Origin: CAVSLM01 sp963728895
Lineage (GTDB): Bacteria > Pseudomonadota > Gammaproteobacteria > JBBQDK01
Reading direction: 5' to 3'
Assembly (NCBI GenBank): GCA_963728895.1
Contig: CAVSLM010000014.1
Coordinates: forward strand, 1-64,000
DNA length: 64,000 nt
Shown here one piece after another: positions 54,327 to 62,467 of this stretch. Under the pieces are notes generated by a model, which searched no databases, was not told the origin of the DNA, and saw only the letters and a list, made by a program, of their open reading frames with translations. Position numbers and translations under genes: made by a program. Each line of letters begins with the position of its first letter. The first letter of the stretch is position 1.

Positions 54327-56453
54327 ATGGCTATCGCTCCCTCGCTCACAGTTGCGCAGATCGAAGAGCGCCTCGACGAGCTCGTCGATGCCGTGCTGTC
54401 TTCCCGGCGTACGGCCGCGCAGCCGGCGCACGAGCTGGCGGCCTTCGATCGTGATTGCCAGGAGTTCGTGCTGCGCTGGGTGGCGATCATCGCCAGCACC
54501 AATGCCGAGATGGCCTACCAGTTCGCAAGCCAGGCGCCCCGCGCACTGGAGATGCTGGACGAGGCCGGCATAGAAGCCTGGATCATCCACTTCATGGACG
54601 TATATGACACCTCGGGGCTGTACCCGGCCGTGCATGCCCTGCAGGAGGTCGAGACCTACACGCGCACCCTGGAGCGCAAGGCGACGGGCCTGCCGCTGGA
54701 GGAGGTGAGCGGCGTGCTGGAAAGCTTCGCGCGCGGCCTCAGCGGGCGCACGCTGAAGCTCGCCCCGGGTGCCGACGTCTACACCGACTCCGAGACACTG
54801 CATCTGCCCGACATCGTGAGTCGCTTCGCCTCGCGCGAGGACAACTTCCGCCTCTACAAGGCGATGGTCGTGCACCTGTGGGCGCAGACCTGGTTCGGCA
54901 CCTGGCGCATGAGCCTGGCGCAGGCGGCGGGGCATTTCGGCGAACCCGAGAGGGCAGTGCGCGCGTTCCACGCGCTGGAAACACTGCGGCTCGACGCCTG
55001 CATCGAGCGCGAGCTGCCGGGCGCATATCGCGACCTGAATACGTTGCGCTCCGCCTGTGGTGAGCTGCCCCTGCCGCCGCCGTGGGAGGGCTACCGCGCA
55101 CGGCTGAAGCGTCCGGAAGCGACGGTGCAGGACAGCTATGATCTGCTGCCGGAGGCCTTTCGCGGGTCCTTGCCGGCACCGGTGTGCTACCAGGGGCGCC
55201 TGTTTCCAGAGCGCGTGGAGGCGGTGGCCGCACTGCGCCGAGAGCGCGAACGCCAGGCGCTGCGCATCGCACTGGCGCGGCTCGGCGCCGAGCGCCGCGA
55301 GCGCGTATCCCTGCCTGTGGAGCAACGGGAAGGCGAGCGCTTCACGCTGCAGCAGATCGAGGACCCGAGCTTGCCCGATGGCTTCACCTTCGATCTGCAG
55401 CTCGACGGGCAGCCGATCGTTCCGCCCGATGACGTGCGCAGCCTGATGAGCTCCATCATCCAGGATCTCGGGCAGGTGCCCGAGGACTATCTGGTCGCGG
55501 CGGGCGACGGTGCCTATGCGACTGCCGAGGGTGCGCCGGAACGCGATCCCACCGACGTCTGGAAGGGGACGTATCACGAGGACGGTGCGTTTCTCTACAA
55601 CGAATGGGATTACGAGCGCCAGCATTACCGCAAGAACTGGTGCGTGCTGCGCGAGATCGACGTGCACCCGCAGCCGCCCGGCTTCGTCGCCGAGACCCTG
55701 TTGCGCCACCGCGGTCTGGTCAAGAGCCTGCGGCGCACGTTCGAGGCCCTGCGCGGCGAGGACAAGCTGCTGAGACGCCAGGCGCACGGCGACGACGTGG
55801 ACATCGACGCGCTGGTCGAGGGCTACGCCGACGTGCACGGCGGCCTGGAGATGACCGAGCGGGTGTTCACCAAGCTGCACAAGCTGGAGCGCAACATCGC
55901 GGTCATGTTCATGGTCGACATGAGCGGGTCGACCAAGGGCTGGATCAACGACGCCGAGCGCGAGGCCCTGGTGCTGCTGGCGGAATCGCTGGAAACGCTG
56001 GGTGACCGCTATGCGATCTACGGCTTTTCGGGCATGACGCGCAAGCGTTGCGAGCTGTACCGCGTCAAGCGCTTCGACGAGCCGTACTCGGACGCGGTAC
56101 GCGCGCGCATCAGCGGGATCATGCCGCAGGACTACACCCGCATGGGCGTGACCATTCGCCACCTCAGCCGCCTGCTGCGCGAGATCGACGCCAGGACCAA
56201 GCTGCTGATCACGCTTTCCGATGGCAAACCCGACGACTACGACGGTTACCGCGGACGCTACGGGATCGAGGACACCCGCCAGGCGCTGATCGAGGCCAAG
56301 CGCGAGGGCATCCACCCGTTTTGTATCACCATCGACACCGAGGCGCGTGACTATCTCCCGCACATGTACGGCGCGGTGAACTATACGGTGATCGATCAGG
56401 TGGGGAAGCTGCCGCTCAAGGTTTCGGACATCTATCGGCGGCTGACGACTTGA
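54327..56453 (+). CDS. cbbO: CbbO-type VWA-domain Rubisco activase partner
   Basis: This is a 708-residue protein. The N-terminal 450 residues are helical and poorly conserved apart from DSYDLLPEAFRGSLPAPVCY. The C-terminal von Willebrand A domain carries the metal-ion site: VMFMVDMSGSTKGWIND (DxSxS), TRMGVTIRHL (Thr) and LLITLSDGKPDDYDGY (Asp). In cbb systems CbbO uses this domain to dock CbbQ hexamers on Rubisco; NorD proteins look similar. The start is the ATG at 54327; the ribosome binding site is weak, perhaps because the original junction with cbbQ was lost when the carbamoyltransferase cassette entered. Intact despite the 2-kb insertion in front of it. Confidence 0.85.
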   Translation: MAIAPSLTVAQIEERLDELVDAVLSSRRTAAQPAHELAAFDRDCQEFVLRWVAIIASTNAEMAYQFASQAPRALEMLDEAGIEAWIIHFMDVYDTSGLYPAVHALQEVETYTRTLERKATGLPLEEVSGVLESFARGLSGRTLKLAPGADVYTDSETLHLPDIVSRFASREDNFRLYKAMVVHLWAQTWFGTWRMSLAQAAGHFGEPERAVRAFHALETLRLDACIERELPGAYRDLNTLRSACGELPLPPPWEGYRARLKRPEATVQDSYDLLPEAFRGSLPAPVCYQGRLFPERVEAVAALRRERERQALRIALARLGAERRERVSLPVEQREGERFTLQQIEDPSLPDGFTFDLQLDGQPIVPPDDVRSLMSSIIQDLGQVPEDYLVAAGDGAYATAEGAPERDPTDVWKGTYHEDGAFLYNEWDYERQHYRKNWCVLREIDVHPQPPGFVAETLLRHRGLVKSLRRTFEALRGEDKLLRRQAHGDDVDIDALVEGYADVHGGLEMTERVFTKLHKLERNIAVMFMVDMSGSTKGWINDAEREALVLLAESLETLGDRYAIYGFSGMTRKRCELYRVKRFDEPYSDAVRARISGIMPQDYTRMGVTIRHLSRLLREIDARTKLLITLSDGKPDDYDGYRGRYGIEDTRQALIEAKREGIHPFCITIDTEARDYLPHMYGAVNYTVIDQVGKLPLKVSDIYRRLTT

Positions 56454-56528
56454 AGCAGTTCGCCGCGCGGGCGGCATGAACGATCAAGGGGCGGATGGCA
56501 CAAAGCTACAGCAGAAGGGGGAATCGTC

Positions 56529-57203
56529 ATGGCCGACAAGGCAGATCCCGGCAATGGGGATCTCCAGGATCAGCTCCGCAACCTGAACGACCGTCTCGAA
56601 AGGATCGAAGGCGACGTCGGCAAGGCGAGCACAGCACTCGGCGAGCTGGTGCGCATCCTGAATGATGCGGTCGCCCGGCTCGCCACGCCGGCCGGCGTCC
56701 CGCCACCCAAACCCCCGGTCGGCGATAGCACGACTCCCGGGACGGCCGGGCGCCTTACCCTGCTGCTGGCAGGCGCGGTCGTGGTGTGGGTGGTTGTCGC
56801 CTCTCTCATCGGAAAGGAGTGGGACTTGTTGTTGGACAAGGCACCCGCCCAGTTGGGCTTTCTGGGGTTCGTCGTGGCGCTCGCATCCTACCTGGCCGCG
56901 GTGCGGCGTGAAAGCGTAAAGGCGCTCAAGCAGACACAAGATCCGGAAAGGGAAGATCGCAAGAAAGCAGTCGCCCGGATCACGATCGCGGAGCAGGCAC
57001 TGGTCTGCCTTGGCATCCTGACCATCTCGCGGATCATTCTTTCCCCCGTCGGGGCGAACATACCCGGACTCAATGCCTGGCCGTTGAGTTACACCGATCA
57101 CCTGCTGGTCGTGATGTTATGTGCGGTGATCTTCTACCTCGCCTTCCTGCACTTTCGGGAATGGTCGAGAGACCGCAGTCCATCGACCGGAGCTGGGGGG
57201 TAG
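56529..57203 (+). CDS. Coiled-coil membrane protein, unknown function
   Basis: This is a 224-residue protein. An N-terminal coiled coil (LQDQLRNLNDRLERIEGDVG) is followed by a Pro-rich linker (GVPPPKPPVGDS) and four likely membrane helices: LTLLLAGAVVVWVVVASLIG, AQLGFLGFVVALASYLAAV, AEQALVCLGILTISRIIL and DHLLVVMLCAVIFYLAFL. AGAAGGGGGAATCGTC precedes the ATG. It lies 75 bases after cbbO and may be co-transcribed. I do not recognise a family. The coiled coil suggests oligomerisation or tethering of a partner to the membrane. Confidence 0.75.
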   Translation: MADKADPGNGDLQDQLRNLNDRLERIEGDVGKASTALGELVRILNDAVARLATPAGVPPPKPPVGDSTTPGTAGRLTLLLAGAVVVWVVVASLIGKEWDLLLDKAPAQLGFLGFVVALASYLAAVRRESVKALKQTQDPEREDRKKAVARITIAEQALVCLGILTISRIILSPVGANIPGLNAWPLSYTDHLLVVMLCAVIFYLAFLHFREWSRDRSPSTGAGG

Positions 57204-57241
57204 GCGCGGCACATTTGCGAAAGCGGGTGCTCGGCGCATGC

Positions 57242-57271
57242 CGTAGGGGCGGTTCGCGAACCGCCCCTACG
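57242..57271. repeat. Perfect 30-base palindrome
   Basis: CGTAGGGGCGGTTCG is followed directly by its exact complement CGAACCGCCCCTACG. It lies between two convergent genes and so can end transcription from both sides. The GTAGGGGCGGTTCG motif is a known kind of dispersed bacterial extragenic palindrome. Confidence 0.9.
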
Positions 57272-57326
57272 ATTCTCGCGGCACGGCTGCGAACCGCCTC
57301 TGCAGCCCGTCTCGCGTCAGGCTGTC

Positions 57327-57779
57327 TTAGGCCGCCGCGTAGCGCTCCTTCGCCTTGCGTGCCGCTTCCGCCTCGTCATGCGAGTAGGCCTTGCCGGACC
57401 AGAGCATCTGGTAGGCAATCTCCTCGTTGCCGTTCTCGCACAGCTCCAACACGTGGCGGAACAGCGGCTGGAAGGTGTCGCTGCGGTGCGAGCGCTCGTG
57501 GTCCTCGAAGGAGCGCCAGAAGGTCACGATCAACGCTTCGCGATCCTTCATCGGGCTTACCACGGGCTGTCCGACAGTGCTGCCTTCGTTCGAGATCTCG
57601 CCGCTGTTCAATGCCACGAAGCCTCCGACGAAGCCGGTGTCGGAGTGATAGGTTTTCACGTTCTCGCACAACACGGCGATGCGTTCCTGCAGATCGTCGA
57701 TGGTGTACTCGGGCCGCAGAAGGACGCGATTGATGGTGACCACGCCGTCGAGCGGGAAGTCGGGAATCAGTCCAGTCAT
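57327..57779 (-). CDS. ABM-like dimeric alpha-beta barrel protein (tentative)
   Basis: This is a 150-residue protein beginning MTGLIPDFPLDGVVTINRVL. A beta strand, the helix YTIDDLQERIAVLCENVKTY, a strand with FVGGFVALNSGEIS and the segment ALIVTFWRSFEDHERSH match the layout of antibiotic-biosynthesis-monooxygenase/heme-degrading barrels, where a strand-Trp-helix with His follows the third strand. A C-terminal helix (EEIAYQMLWSGKAYSHDEAE) extends the fold. Start at 57779, after a GGAGTATCTGCC leader. Substrate unknown; function could be heme or quinol oxidation, or none. Confidence 0.65.
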   Translation of the reverse strand: MTGLIPDFPLDGVVTINRVLLRPEYTIDDLQERIAVLCENVKTYHSDTGFVGGFVALNSGEISNEGSTVGQPVVSPMKDREALIVTFWRSFEDHERSHRSDTFQPLFRHVLELCENGNEEIAYQMLWSGKAYSHDEAEAARKAKERYAAA

Positions 57780-58067
57780 GGCAGATACTCCTCTGCGAAT
57801 TTCATATGTGGCTAATATAGTATTCCCGACCATTTTAGTCAACTATTTGCGCAGCACAGGTAAGGGTAATGCGCCGGGAGACCTGCCGCGAGTGAGCCCA
57901 GCAGGCGCCGCCCTCAACTGCAAGGCCACATCCGCGGCCCGGTGATTGCCGTCCGGGTCAAAAGGAGAAAGAGGACGGGGTCTTCCGCGGATTCGATGCT
58001 GTGAACAAGGCGCGAGCGGTGCACAGGGAAACGCCGGCTCCGACTCGGGTGCGCGAGCGCGCGCGGA

Positions 58068-59528
58068 TCAGGGCACGAGTAAGGAAAGCGCCTGCGCGCC
58101 GCGCTGCAGGCTGAGCACCATGGCACCCGGGTTGGCATTGGCCATCTGGCGCAGCTCGAACAGGCTGTGAACAGGGGTGCGGTTGAACGCGGTAATGACG
58201 TCTTCCGGACGCAGACCCGAGGCCCAGCCGGCGCTGCCGGGCTGGACTTCCAGCACCTCGACGCCGGAGATGCCTGGCGCTGCAGAATGCTGCAGGTCGC
58301 CAAGCAATGCGCCGCCCAGGCGCGGGTGCACGCGCCAGGCCTCCAGCCGCGCGCGGGCAGGCTCCGCGATCACCGCCTGGACGGTAAAGAGCTGCGTGTC
58401 GCGTCGCAGGTCCAGGCGTGTCACACGTCCCACCGGGAGAAGGGCCAGGAGATTGCGCAGCTGGGCCGCGGTCTGCACCGCCTTACCATCTACGGCGATC
58501 ACCACATCACCCAGGCGGATGCCCGCCCGATCCGCCGGAGAGCCCGGGGTCACCTGGGAAACCACCGGTCCCGAGCGCGGCACGAGGCCCAGCGCCTGCG
58601 TAAGCTCGGGACTAAAATCCTCGGTGGTGAACCCCAGCGTTCCCCGATGGACGCGTCCATCGACGACCAGCTGGTGCACGATGGCGCGTGCCATGTTGAC
58701 GGGGATGGCGAAGCCGATGCCGATGTTGCCGCCGTTCGGTGCCAGGATGGCGGTGTTGATCCCGACCAGCTCACCGCGCAGGTTGACCAGCGCCCCGCCG
58801 GAGTTGCCGGGATTGATGGAGGCGTCGGTTTGAATGAAATCCTCGTAGCCTTCGATGCCCAGGCCGGTGCGGCCGAGCGCACTGACGATCCCCGAGGTGA
58901 CGGTCTGACCGAGCCCGAATGGATTGCCGATTGCCAGCACGAAATCGCCGACCCGCAACGCATCCGAGTTCGCCGGCGGCAGCGAGGTGAGCTTTTCTGC
59001 CGGTATCCGGATCACGGCAACGTCCGACAGCGGATCGGACCCGACCACCTTCGCCTTGAAGCGCCGCCCATCGTGCAGCATCACGGTAATCTCCTCGGCG
59101 TCACCGATCACGTGATGGTTGGTGACCACGTAGCCTCGATCGGCATCCAGAATGACACCGGACCCGAGGCTCTGAGTCGGACGCTGCACCTGGTTGTCGG
59201 GTAGATCGAAGAAATAATGCAGCAGAGGATCGGTGGTGATGAGCGGATGGTTGCTGCCGTGCGCATAGCCACGCGTGGCGATGTTCACCACGGCAGGCGT
59301 CACGCGCTCCAACATCGGCGCCAGCGTCGGCAGTGGCTGGCCATCGACGGCCGGCGGAAGTGCGCCGCAGAGCGGTCCGGCCACTGCGGCAAGCAGCGCC
59401 AGCAGAACAGCGCTCGTCCTGTGTCCGCCGGCGCGCTGCGCGCGCCCGCGCGCACCCTGCGCCGGTTGCGCCGTGAGGCATCGTGCGGCGCTCCTCAGCG
59501 TGCGGTATGGTGGAACGAAGGTGGTCAC
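58068..59528 (-). CDS. DegP/DegQ-family periplasmic serine protease with two PDZ domains
   Basis: This is a 486-residue HtrA protease. A GTG at 59528 starts the frame, with a long basic N-terminus and signal-anchor helix VLLALLAAVAGPLCGALP (about 41-58). The trypsin-like domain has catalytic His139 (TNHHVIG), Asp169 (PLSDVAVIRIP) and Ser243 (INPGNSGGALVNLRGELVGI). The first PDZ domain spans about 300-385 (GSPADRAGIRLGDVVIAVDG) and the second about 400-485 (GWASGLRPEDVITAFNR). It lacks the long Q-linker of DegP, so DegQ/DegS-like. It degrades misfolded envelope proteins and fits with the chaperone operon upstream on the same strand, 437 bases away. Confidence 0.9.
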   Translation of the reverse strand: MTTFVPPYRTLRSAARCLTAQPAQGARGRAQRAGGHRTSAVLLALLAAVAGPLCGALPPAVDGQPLPTLAPMLERVTPAVVNIATRGYAHGSNHPLITTDPLLHYFFDLPDNQVQRPTQSLGSGVILDADRGYVVTNHHVIGDAEEITVMLHDGRRFKAKVVGSDPLSDVAVIRIPAEKLTSLPPANSDALRVGDFVLAIGNPFGLGQTVTSGIVSALGRTGLGIEGYEDFIQTDASINPGNSGGALVNLRGELVGINTAILAPNGGNIGIGFAIPVNMARAIVHQLVVDGRVHRGTLGFTTEDFSPELTQALGLVPRSGPVVSQVTPGSPADRAGIRLGDVVIAVDGKAVQTAAQLRNLLALLPVGRVTRLDLRRDTQLFTVQAVIAEPARARLEAWRVHPRLGGALLGDLQHSAAPGISGVEVLEVQPGSAGWASGLRPEDVITAFNRTPVHSLFELRQMANANPGAMVLSLQRGAQALSLLVP

Positions 59529-59965
59529 ATACGTCCTGAGTGAGCTCGGTACGAGCCGGGATTGTAAGAGATGCAAATTCGACACGACAAGTCGGATGCG
59601 GTCCACGTGGAGCGCGGCCCCTCCAGGGCGGCAGACCCGGAGGCCGGTGGTTTCACGACCGTGGTCTGGATAACCTCGATTGCGCCGCCGGGAAAGGTGA
59701 TCGCCTGTGGATGCCCCGATGTTCCTGATGCCATACACCCCGGCACCGTGGGAGCGGGGCTATGCACCGCGATCCTGCGGCGCACCGCGCCGCCGTGGTT
59801 CGGTACCGCGGCATCGACAACCTGTGCACGAAGGCACGCCGGTGCCGGTCACGCCATCGCGTCGCCGGGAGCGACGCTCCCACAGTGGGCTTCGTTCGGA
59901 TCGCGGAGGGGGTGCCCCCACAGGGGATTCATTCGGTGCCGGATGGGCGCTTACACGCACGCGCA
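59529..59965. other. Intergenic region with short hairpins
   Basis: No gene. GGGAGCGACGCTCCC (59867-59881) forms a 7-bp hairpin and GGGGGTGCCCCCAC follows near 59909; both resemble extragenic palindromes and may separate the protease gene from the chaperone operon. Confidence 0.55.
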
Positions 59966-60292
59966 CTATTTCTGGTATAGCGCCTGCAGCGCGCGCAGGC
60001 GGGCGCGCAGTTCCTGCAATTCCTCGAGCAGATCGACGGCGAGCGCGGCGCCGGCGAGATTGACCTGCAGGTCGCGCTGTAGACGGATGGCGATGCGCGC
60101 ACGGCGCAGAGAGGTGGCGCTGAAGCGCCACTCCAGCGGTTCGCGGCCCTGCGGCTCGATGACGCCTTCCTCGACCAGTGCGATCAAGGTCTCGGCGGAC
60201 ATCGCGCAGGTGCGGCACAGATCGGCCAGCGTGAAGGTCACGCTCTCGTCGAGCAGCATGCCGCTAAGCGTCACCGGATCGTGGTTGCTCAT
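59966..60292 (-). CDS. cbpM: CbpM-type chaperone modulator
   Basis: This is a 108-residue MerR-like protein. The N-terminal helix-turn-helix-like part is TFTLADLCRTCAMSAETLIA followed by LVEEGVIEPQG. The WRFSATSLRRARIAIRLQRD segment and the C-terminal coiled coil (LLEELQELRARLRALQALYQ) match CbpM, which binds the J-domain of CbpA and blocks its use of DnaK. It does not bind DNA. Its ATG overlaps the cbpA stop (ATGA), so the inhibitor is made with its target. Confidence 0.9.
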   Translation of the reverse strand: MSNHDPVTLSGMLLDESVTFTLADLCRTCAMSAETLIALVEEGVIEPQGREPLEWRFSATSLRRARIAIRLQRDLQVNLAGAALAVDLLEELQELRARLRALQALYQK

Positions 60293-61263
60293 GATGTGCC
60301 CCGCTCTTCCCTGGGATTGAAGGGCAGCTCACGTTCCATCCTGCGGTAGAGCTCACGTGCCGCCTCCGTATCCGCCTTCGGCGTCATGATCTGCAGCACG
60401 AGATACTGATCCCCGGCCGGGTTGCCGGGTAACCCGCGCCCCTTCAGGCGCAGCTTGCGCCCGGACTGCGAGCCGACGGGAATCTTCATGTCTACCGTGC
60501 CGCCCAGCGTGGGTACACTCACCGTGGCGCCGAGCGCCGCTTCCCAGGGTGCGAGCGGCAGATCGGAGGTGACGTCGCGTCCTTCGACGCGGTAACGCGG
60601 GTGCGGCTGCAATTCGATCTCCAGAAACAGGTCGCCGTTTGGCGCACCGCCCATGCCGGGGCCGCCCTGACCGGAAAGGCGGATCTGCTGGCCGCTGGTC
60701 ACGCCCTTCGGGATACGGACGCGCAGCGTGCGGGTGTGGCTCGTGATGCGCCCGGAGGCGTCGACCTCCGGCATTTGCAACTGGATGTCGCGCACGGCGC
60801 CGTGATAGGCGTCCTCCAGGCTCACGAGAATTTTTGCATGATGATCCTCGCCGCGCATGCGCCAGGTGGCGCCCTCGCGTGCGGCGCCGGCGCGGGGATG
60901 TGCGCCGTGGCCGAAGGGTCCGCCGCCGCCGAACAGGCTCTCGAAAAAGTCGCTGAAGTGGGAGGCATCGGCGCCGGTAAATCCGCCGCCGCGGAACTCG
61001 AAGCCCGCGTCCCAGTTGGGCGGCGGCGTGAACTCCTCCCCGGCGTGCCATCCGGAGCCCAGCCGGTCGTAGGCCGCGCGCTTCTCCGGATCCTTCAGAA
61101 CCTCATAGGCCTCGTTGACTTCCTTGATGCGTGCCTCGGCGTCCGGCTCCTTGCTGACATCGGGATGGTACTTGCGCGCAAGTTTGCGATAGGCGCGCTT
61201 GATCTGGTCCTGGGTGGCGGTCTTGTCGACCCCCATGATGCTGTAGTAGTCCTTGAACTGCAT
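60289..61263 (-). CDS. cbpA: CbpA, DnaJ-class co-chaperone
   Basis: This is a 324-residue curved-DNA-binding-type J-protein. The J-domain (1-70) has FKDYYSIMGVDKTATQDQIK, the essential HPD in ARKYHPDVSKEPD and AYEVLKDPEKRAAYDRLGSG. A Gly/Phe-rich linker (FRGGGFTGADASHFSDFFES) leads to two C-terminal beta domains (LRVRIPKGVTSGQQIRLSGQ, GNPAGDQYLVLQIMTPKADT). No zinc finger is present, which separates it from DnaJ. It stimulates DnaK ATPase. The order hsp20-cbpA-cbpM with a sigma-32-like promoter makes this a heat-shock operon. Confidence 0.94.
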   Translation of the reverse strand: MQFKDYYSIMGVDKTATQDQIKRAYRKLARKYHPDVSKEPDAEARIKEVNEAYEVLKDPEKRAAYDRLGSGWHAGEEFTPPPNWDAGFEFRGGGFTGADASHFSDFFESLFGGGGPFGHGAHPRAGAAREGATWRMRGEDHHAKILVSLEDAYHGAVRDIQLQMPEVDASGRITSHTRTLRVRIPKGVTSGQQIRLSGQGGPGMGGAPNGDLFLEIELQPHPRYRVEGRDVTSDLPLAPWEAALGATVSVPTLGGTVDMKIPVGSQSGRKLRLKGRGLPGNPAGDQYLVLQIMTPKADTEAARELYRRMERELPFNPREERGTS

Positions 61264-61333
61264 GGACGGTGCTCATCTCCGGCGCGCGAGTGTGGCCGAC
61301 CGCCGAGGGGCGGGGGGCCACAATCGCCTGCGG

Positions 61334-61777
61334 TCAGCCCTCGACCGAGATCTTGCGGGGCTTCAGCTTTTCGTGCTTGGGAATGACCACTTCCAGCACG
61401 CCATGGTTGCACTTGGCGCTGATCTTCTCGGATTCCGCCGAGTCCGGCAGGCTGAAGCGGCGGTAAAAGGTACCATGCGCGCGCTCGACGCGCTTGAAGC
61501 CTTCGCGCTCCTCTTCGGTCTGCGTGGTGCGCTGACCGCGGATGGTGAGGATGCCGTTCTCCATGTGTACTTCGATGTCCTTGGGATCGACACCGGGAAT
61601 GTCCGCCAGGATCACGAAGCGCTGTGGTTCCTCCTTGATGTCGACGGCCGGCACCCAGTCGCTGGTCGCCACATTGCCGTTGTCGTCGCTGCGTGCCGTG
61701 CGCGGATCGAGCACGCGGTTCATTTCGTTCTGGAGCTGGCTGAGCAGGCTCCAGGGTTCGTATCGGGTAATCGCCAT
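61334..61777 (-). CDS. Small heat-shock protein (Hsp20/alpha-crystallin)
   Basis: This is a 147-residue Hsp20. An amphipathic start (AITRYEPWSLLSQLQNEMNR) precedes the alpha-crystallin domain: VPAVDIKEEPQRFVILADIP, HMENGILTIRGQRTTQTEEE, YRRFSLPDSAESEKISAKCN, HGVLEVVIPKHEK. The terminal IPKHEKLKPRKISVEG holds the IxI/V-type assembly motif. Holdase that keeps denatured proteins for DnaK. Start at 61777, the first gene of the operon. Confidence 0.94.
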   Translation of the reverse strand: MAITRYEPWSLLSQLQNEMNRVLDPRTARSDDNGNVATSDWVPAVDIKEEPQRFVILADIPGVDPKDIEVHMENGILTIRGQRTTQTEEEREGFKRVERAHGTFYRRFSLPDSAESEKISAKCNHGVLEVVIPKHEKLKPRKISVEG

Positions 61778-61838
61778 GGTTTCGTCCTCTCTCGTGGGTT
61801 GGGCTGCGACTGCAATGCCGAAGTCGGCTGACCGTCTA

Positions 61839-61865
61839 CATATAGGCAGGCGACGTGTTTTCAAG
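61839..61865 (-). promoter_or_regulatory. Sigma-32-like promoter of hsp20-cbpA-cbpM
   Basis: On the minus strand CTTGAAA (61859-61865) is a perfect heat-shock -35 element. After a 12-base spacer CCTATATG (61839-61846) is an imperfect -10, about 60 bases before the hsp20 start. The spacing fits sigma-32. Confidence 0.6.
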
Positions 61866-62225
61866 CGCTGGAGGAGTGGACCGTGGCGCCTCGATCCCCC
61901 ACGTCGCTCCCCGGCCCGCATATCTCACCGAGATCCCGGATGCCGGCGCAGGGCTTGTGTCCCTGGTGCCGCTCGCGAAAAGGGTAGTCGTAGCGCAAGC
62001 CTGGCGCGCGAGAACCAGCCAGGATCGGTACAGGCATCTGGCCGGGACACGGTGTCTTTTCCGAATGGACAGAAGCTCCGTGATTGCCACTGCCGTAGGC
62101 CACTCAGCCGCCGCCCGGTGAGATATCCGGGTTATACCCGGGCGAAGGTCAGGCCGCCCGGGCGGTGGTGCGGGCGTGGGGGATCCGAGGGAAGGATTTT
62201 CGGACCTGGATTGGTCAAGGATTAG

Positions 62226-62241
62226 CCACTATATGTTGTGT
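62226..62241 (+). promoter_or_regulatory. NrdR box-like site 1
   Basis: CCACTATATGTTGTGT matches the 16-base NrdR consensus (acaCwAtATaTwGtgt) at about 14 positions. NrdR represses ribonucleotide reductase genes when dNTPs are plentiful. Confidence 0.65.
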
Positions 62242-62328
62242 ATATGGACGGTTGAGTTATGTCCATGTTCTACCGAATCATTTTGATAGATCGATTACAA
62301 GCAATTGTTTTATAATAACTTAAAAATT

Positions 62329-62358
62329 TTGACAGCGGCATGGCGAGGGGCATAGGCT
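62329..62358 (+). promoter_or_regulatory. Possible nrdJ promoter
   Basis: TTGACA (62329-62334) is followed after 18 bases by TAGGCT (62353-62358), a weak -10. It lies between the two NrdR-like boxes and 110 bases before nrdJ. Confidence 0.45.
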
Positions 62359-62369
62359 AGCCTTCCACT

Positions 62370-62385
62370 ACACAAGATGTAGTGT
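62370..62385 (+). promoter_or_regulatory. NrdR box-like site 2
   Basis: ACACAAGATGTAGTGT matches the NrdR consensus at about 14 of 16 positions and lies just downstream of the candidate -10. It also forms part of a CACTACA/TGTAGTG inverted repeat. Binding here would block the promoter. Confidence 0.7.
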
Positions 62386-62467
62386 GCGCAAACGGTACAC
62401 GGCACCGCCGCCAGGTGGTTGAGAACACAACGATCAGCCGTCACCTTAAGGAGGAAGGAATTCGACC

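Larger units (their letters stand above)
61778..62467. other. Divergent intergenic region, hsp20 and nrdJ
   Basis: This is 690 bases without a gene, holding the heat-shock promoter on the minus strand and the nrdJ control region on the plus strand. GC drops sharply between about 62220 and 62345, a good sign of a promoter. The remaining sequence has GC-rich stems near 62105-62175 of unknown use. Confidence 0.6.

Noticed and set aside
51493..56453. NorQ/NorD rather than CbbQ/CbbO
   Set aside because: Not excluded, only less likely: the protein lengths and the lithoautotroph context favour cbb. No norCB or cbbLS gene is in the window to settle it.
62040..62160. Possible cobalamin riboswitch before nrdJ (GGTG...TCC...GCCACTG...GAAGGTCAGG)
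   Set aside because: A few fragments resemble the consensus, but the B12 box and core pairing are not convincing. A covariance-model search would decide.
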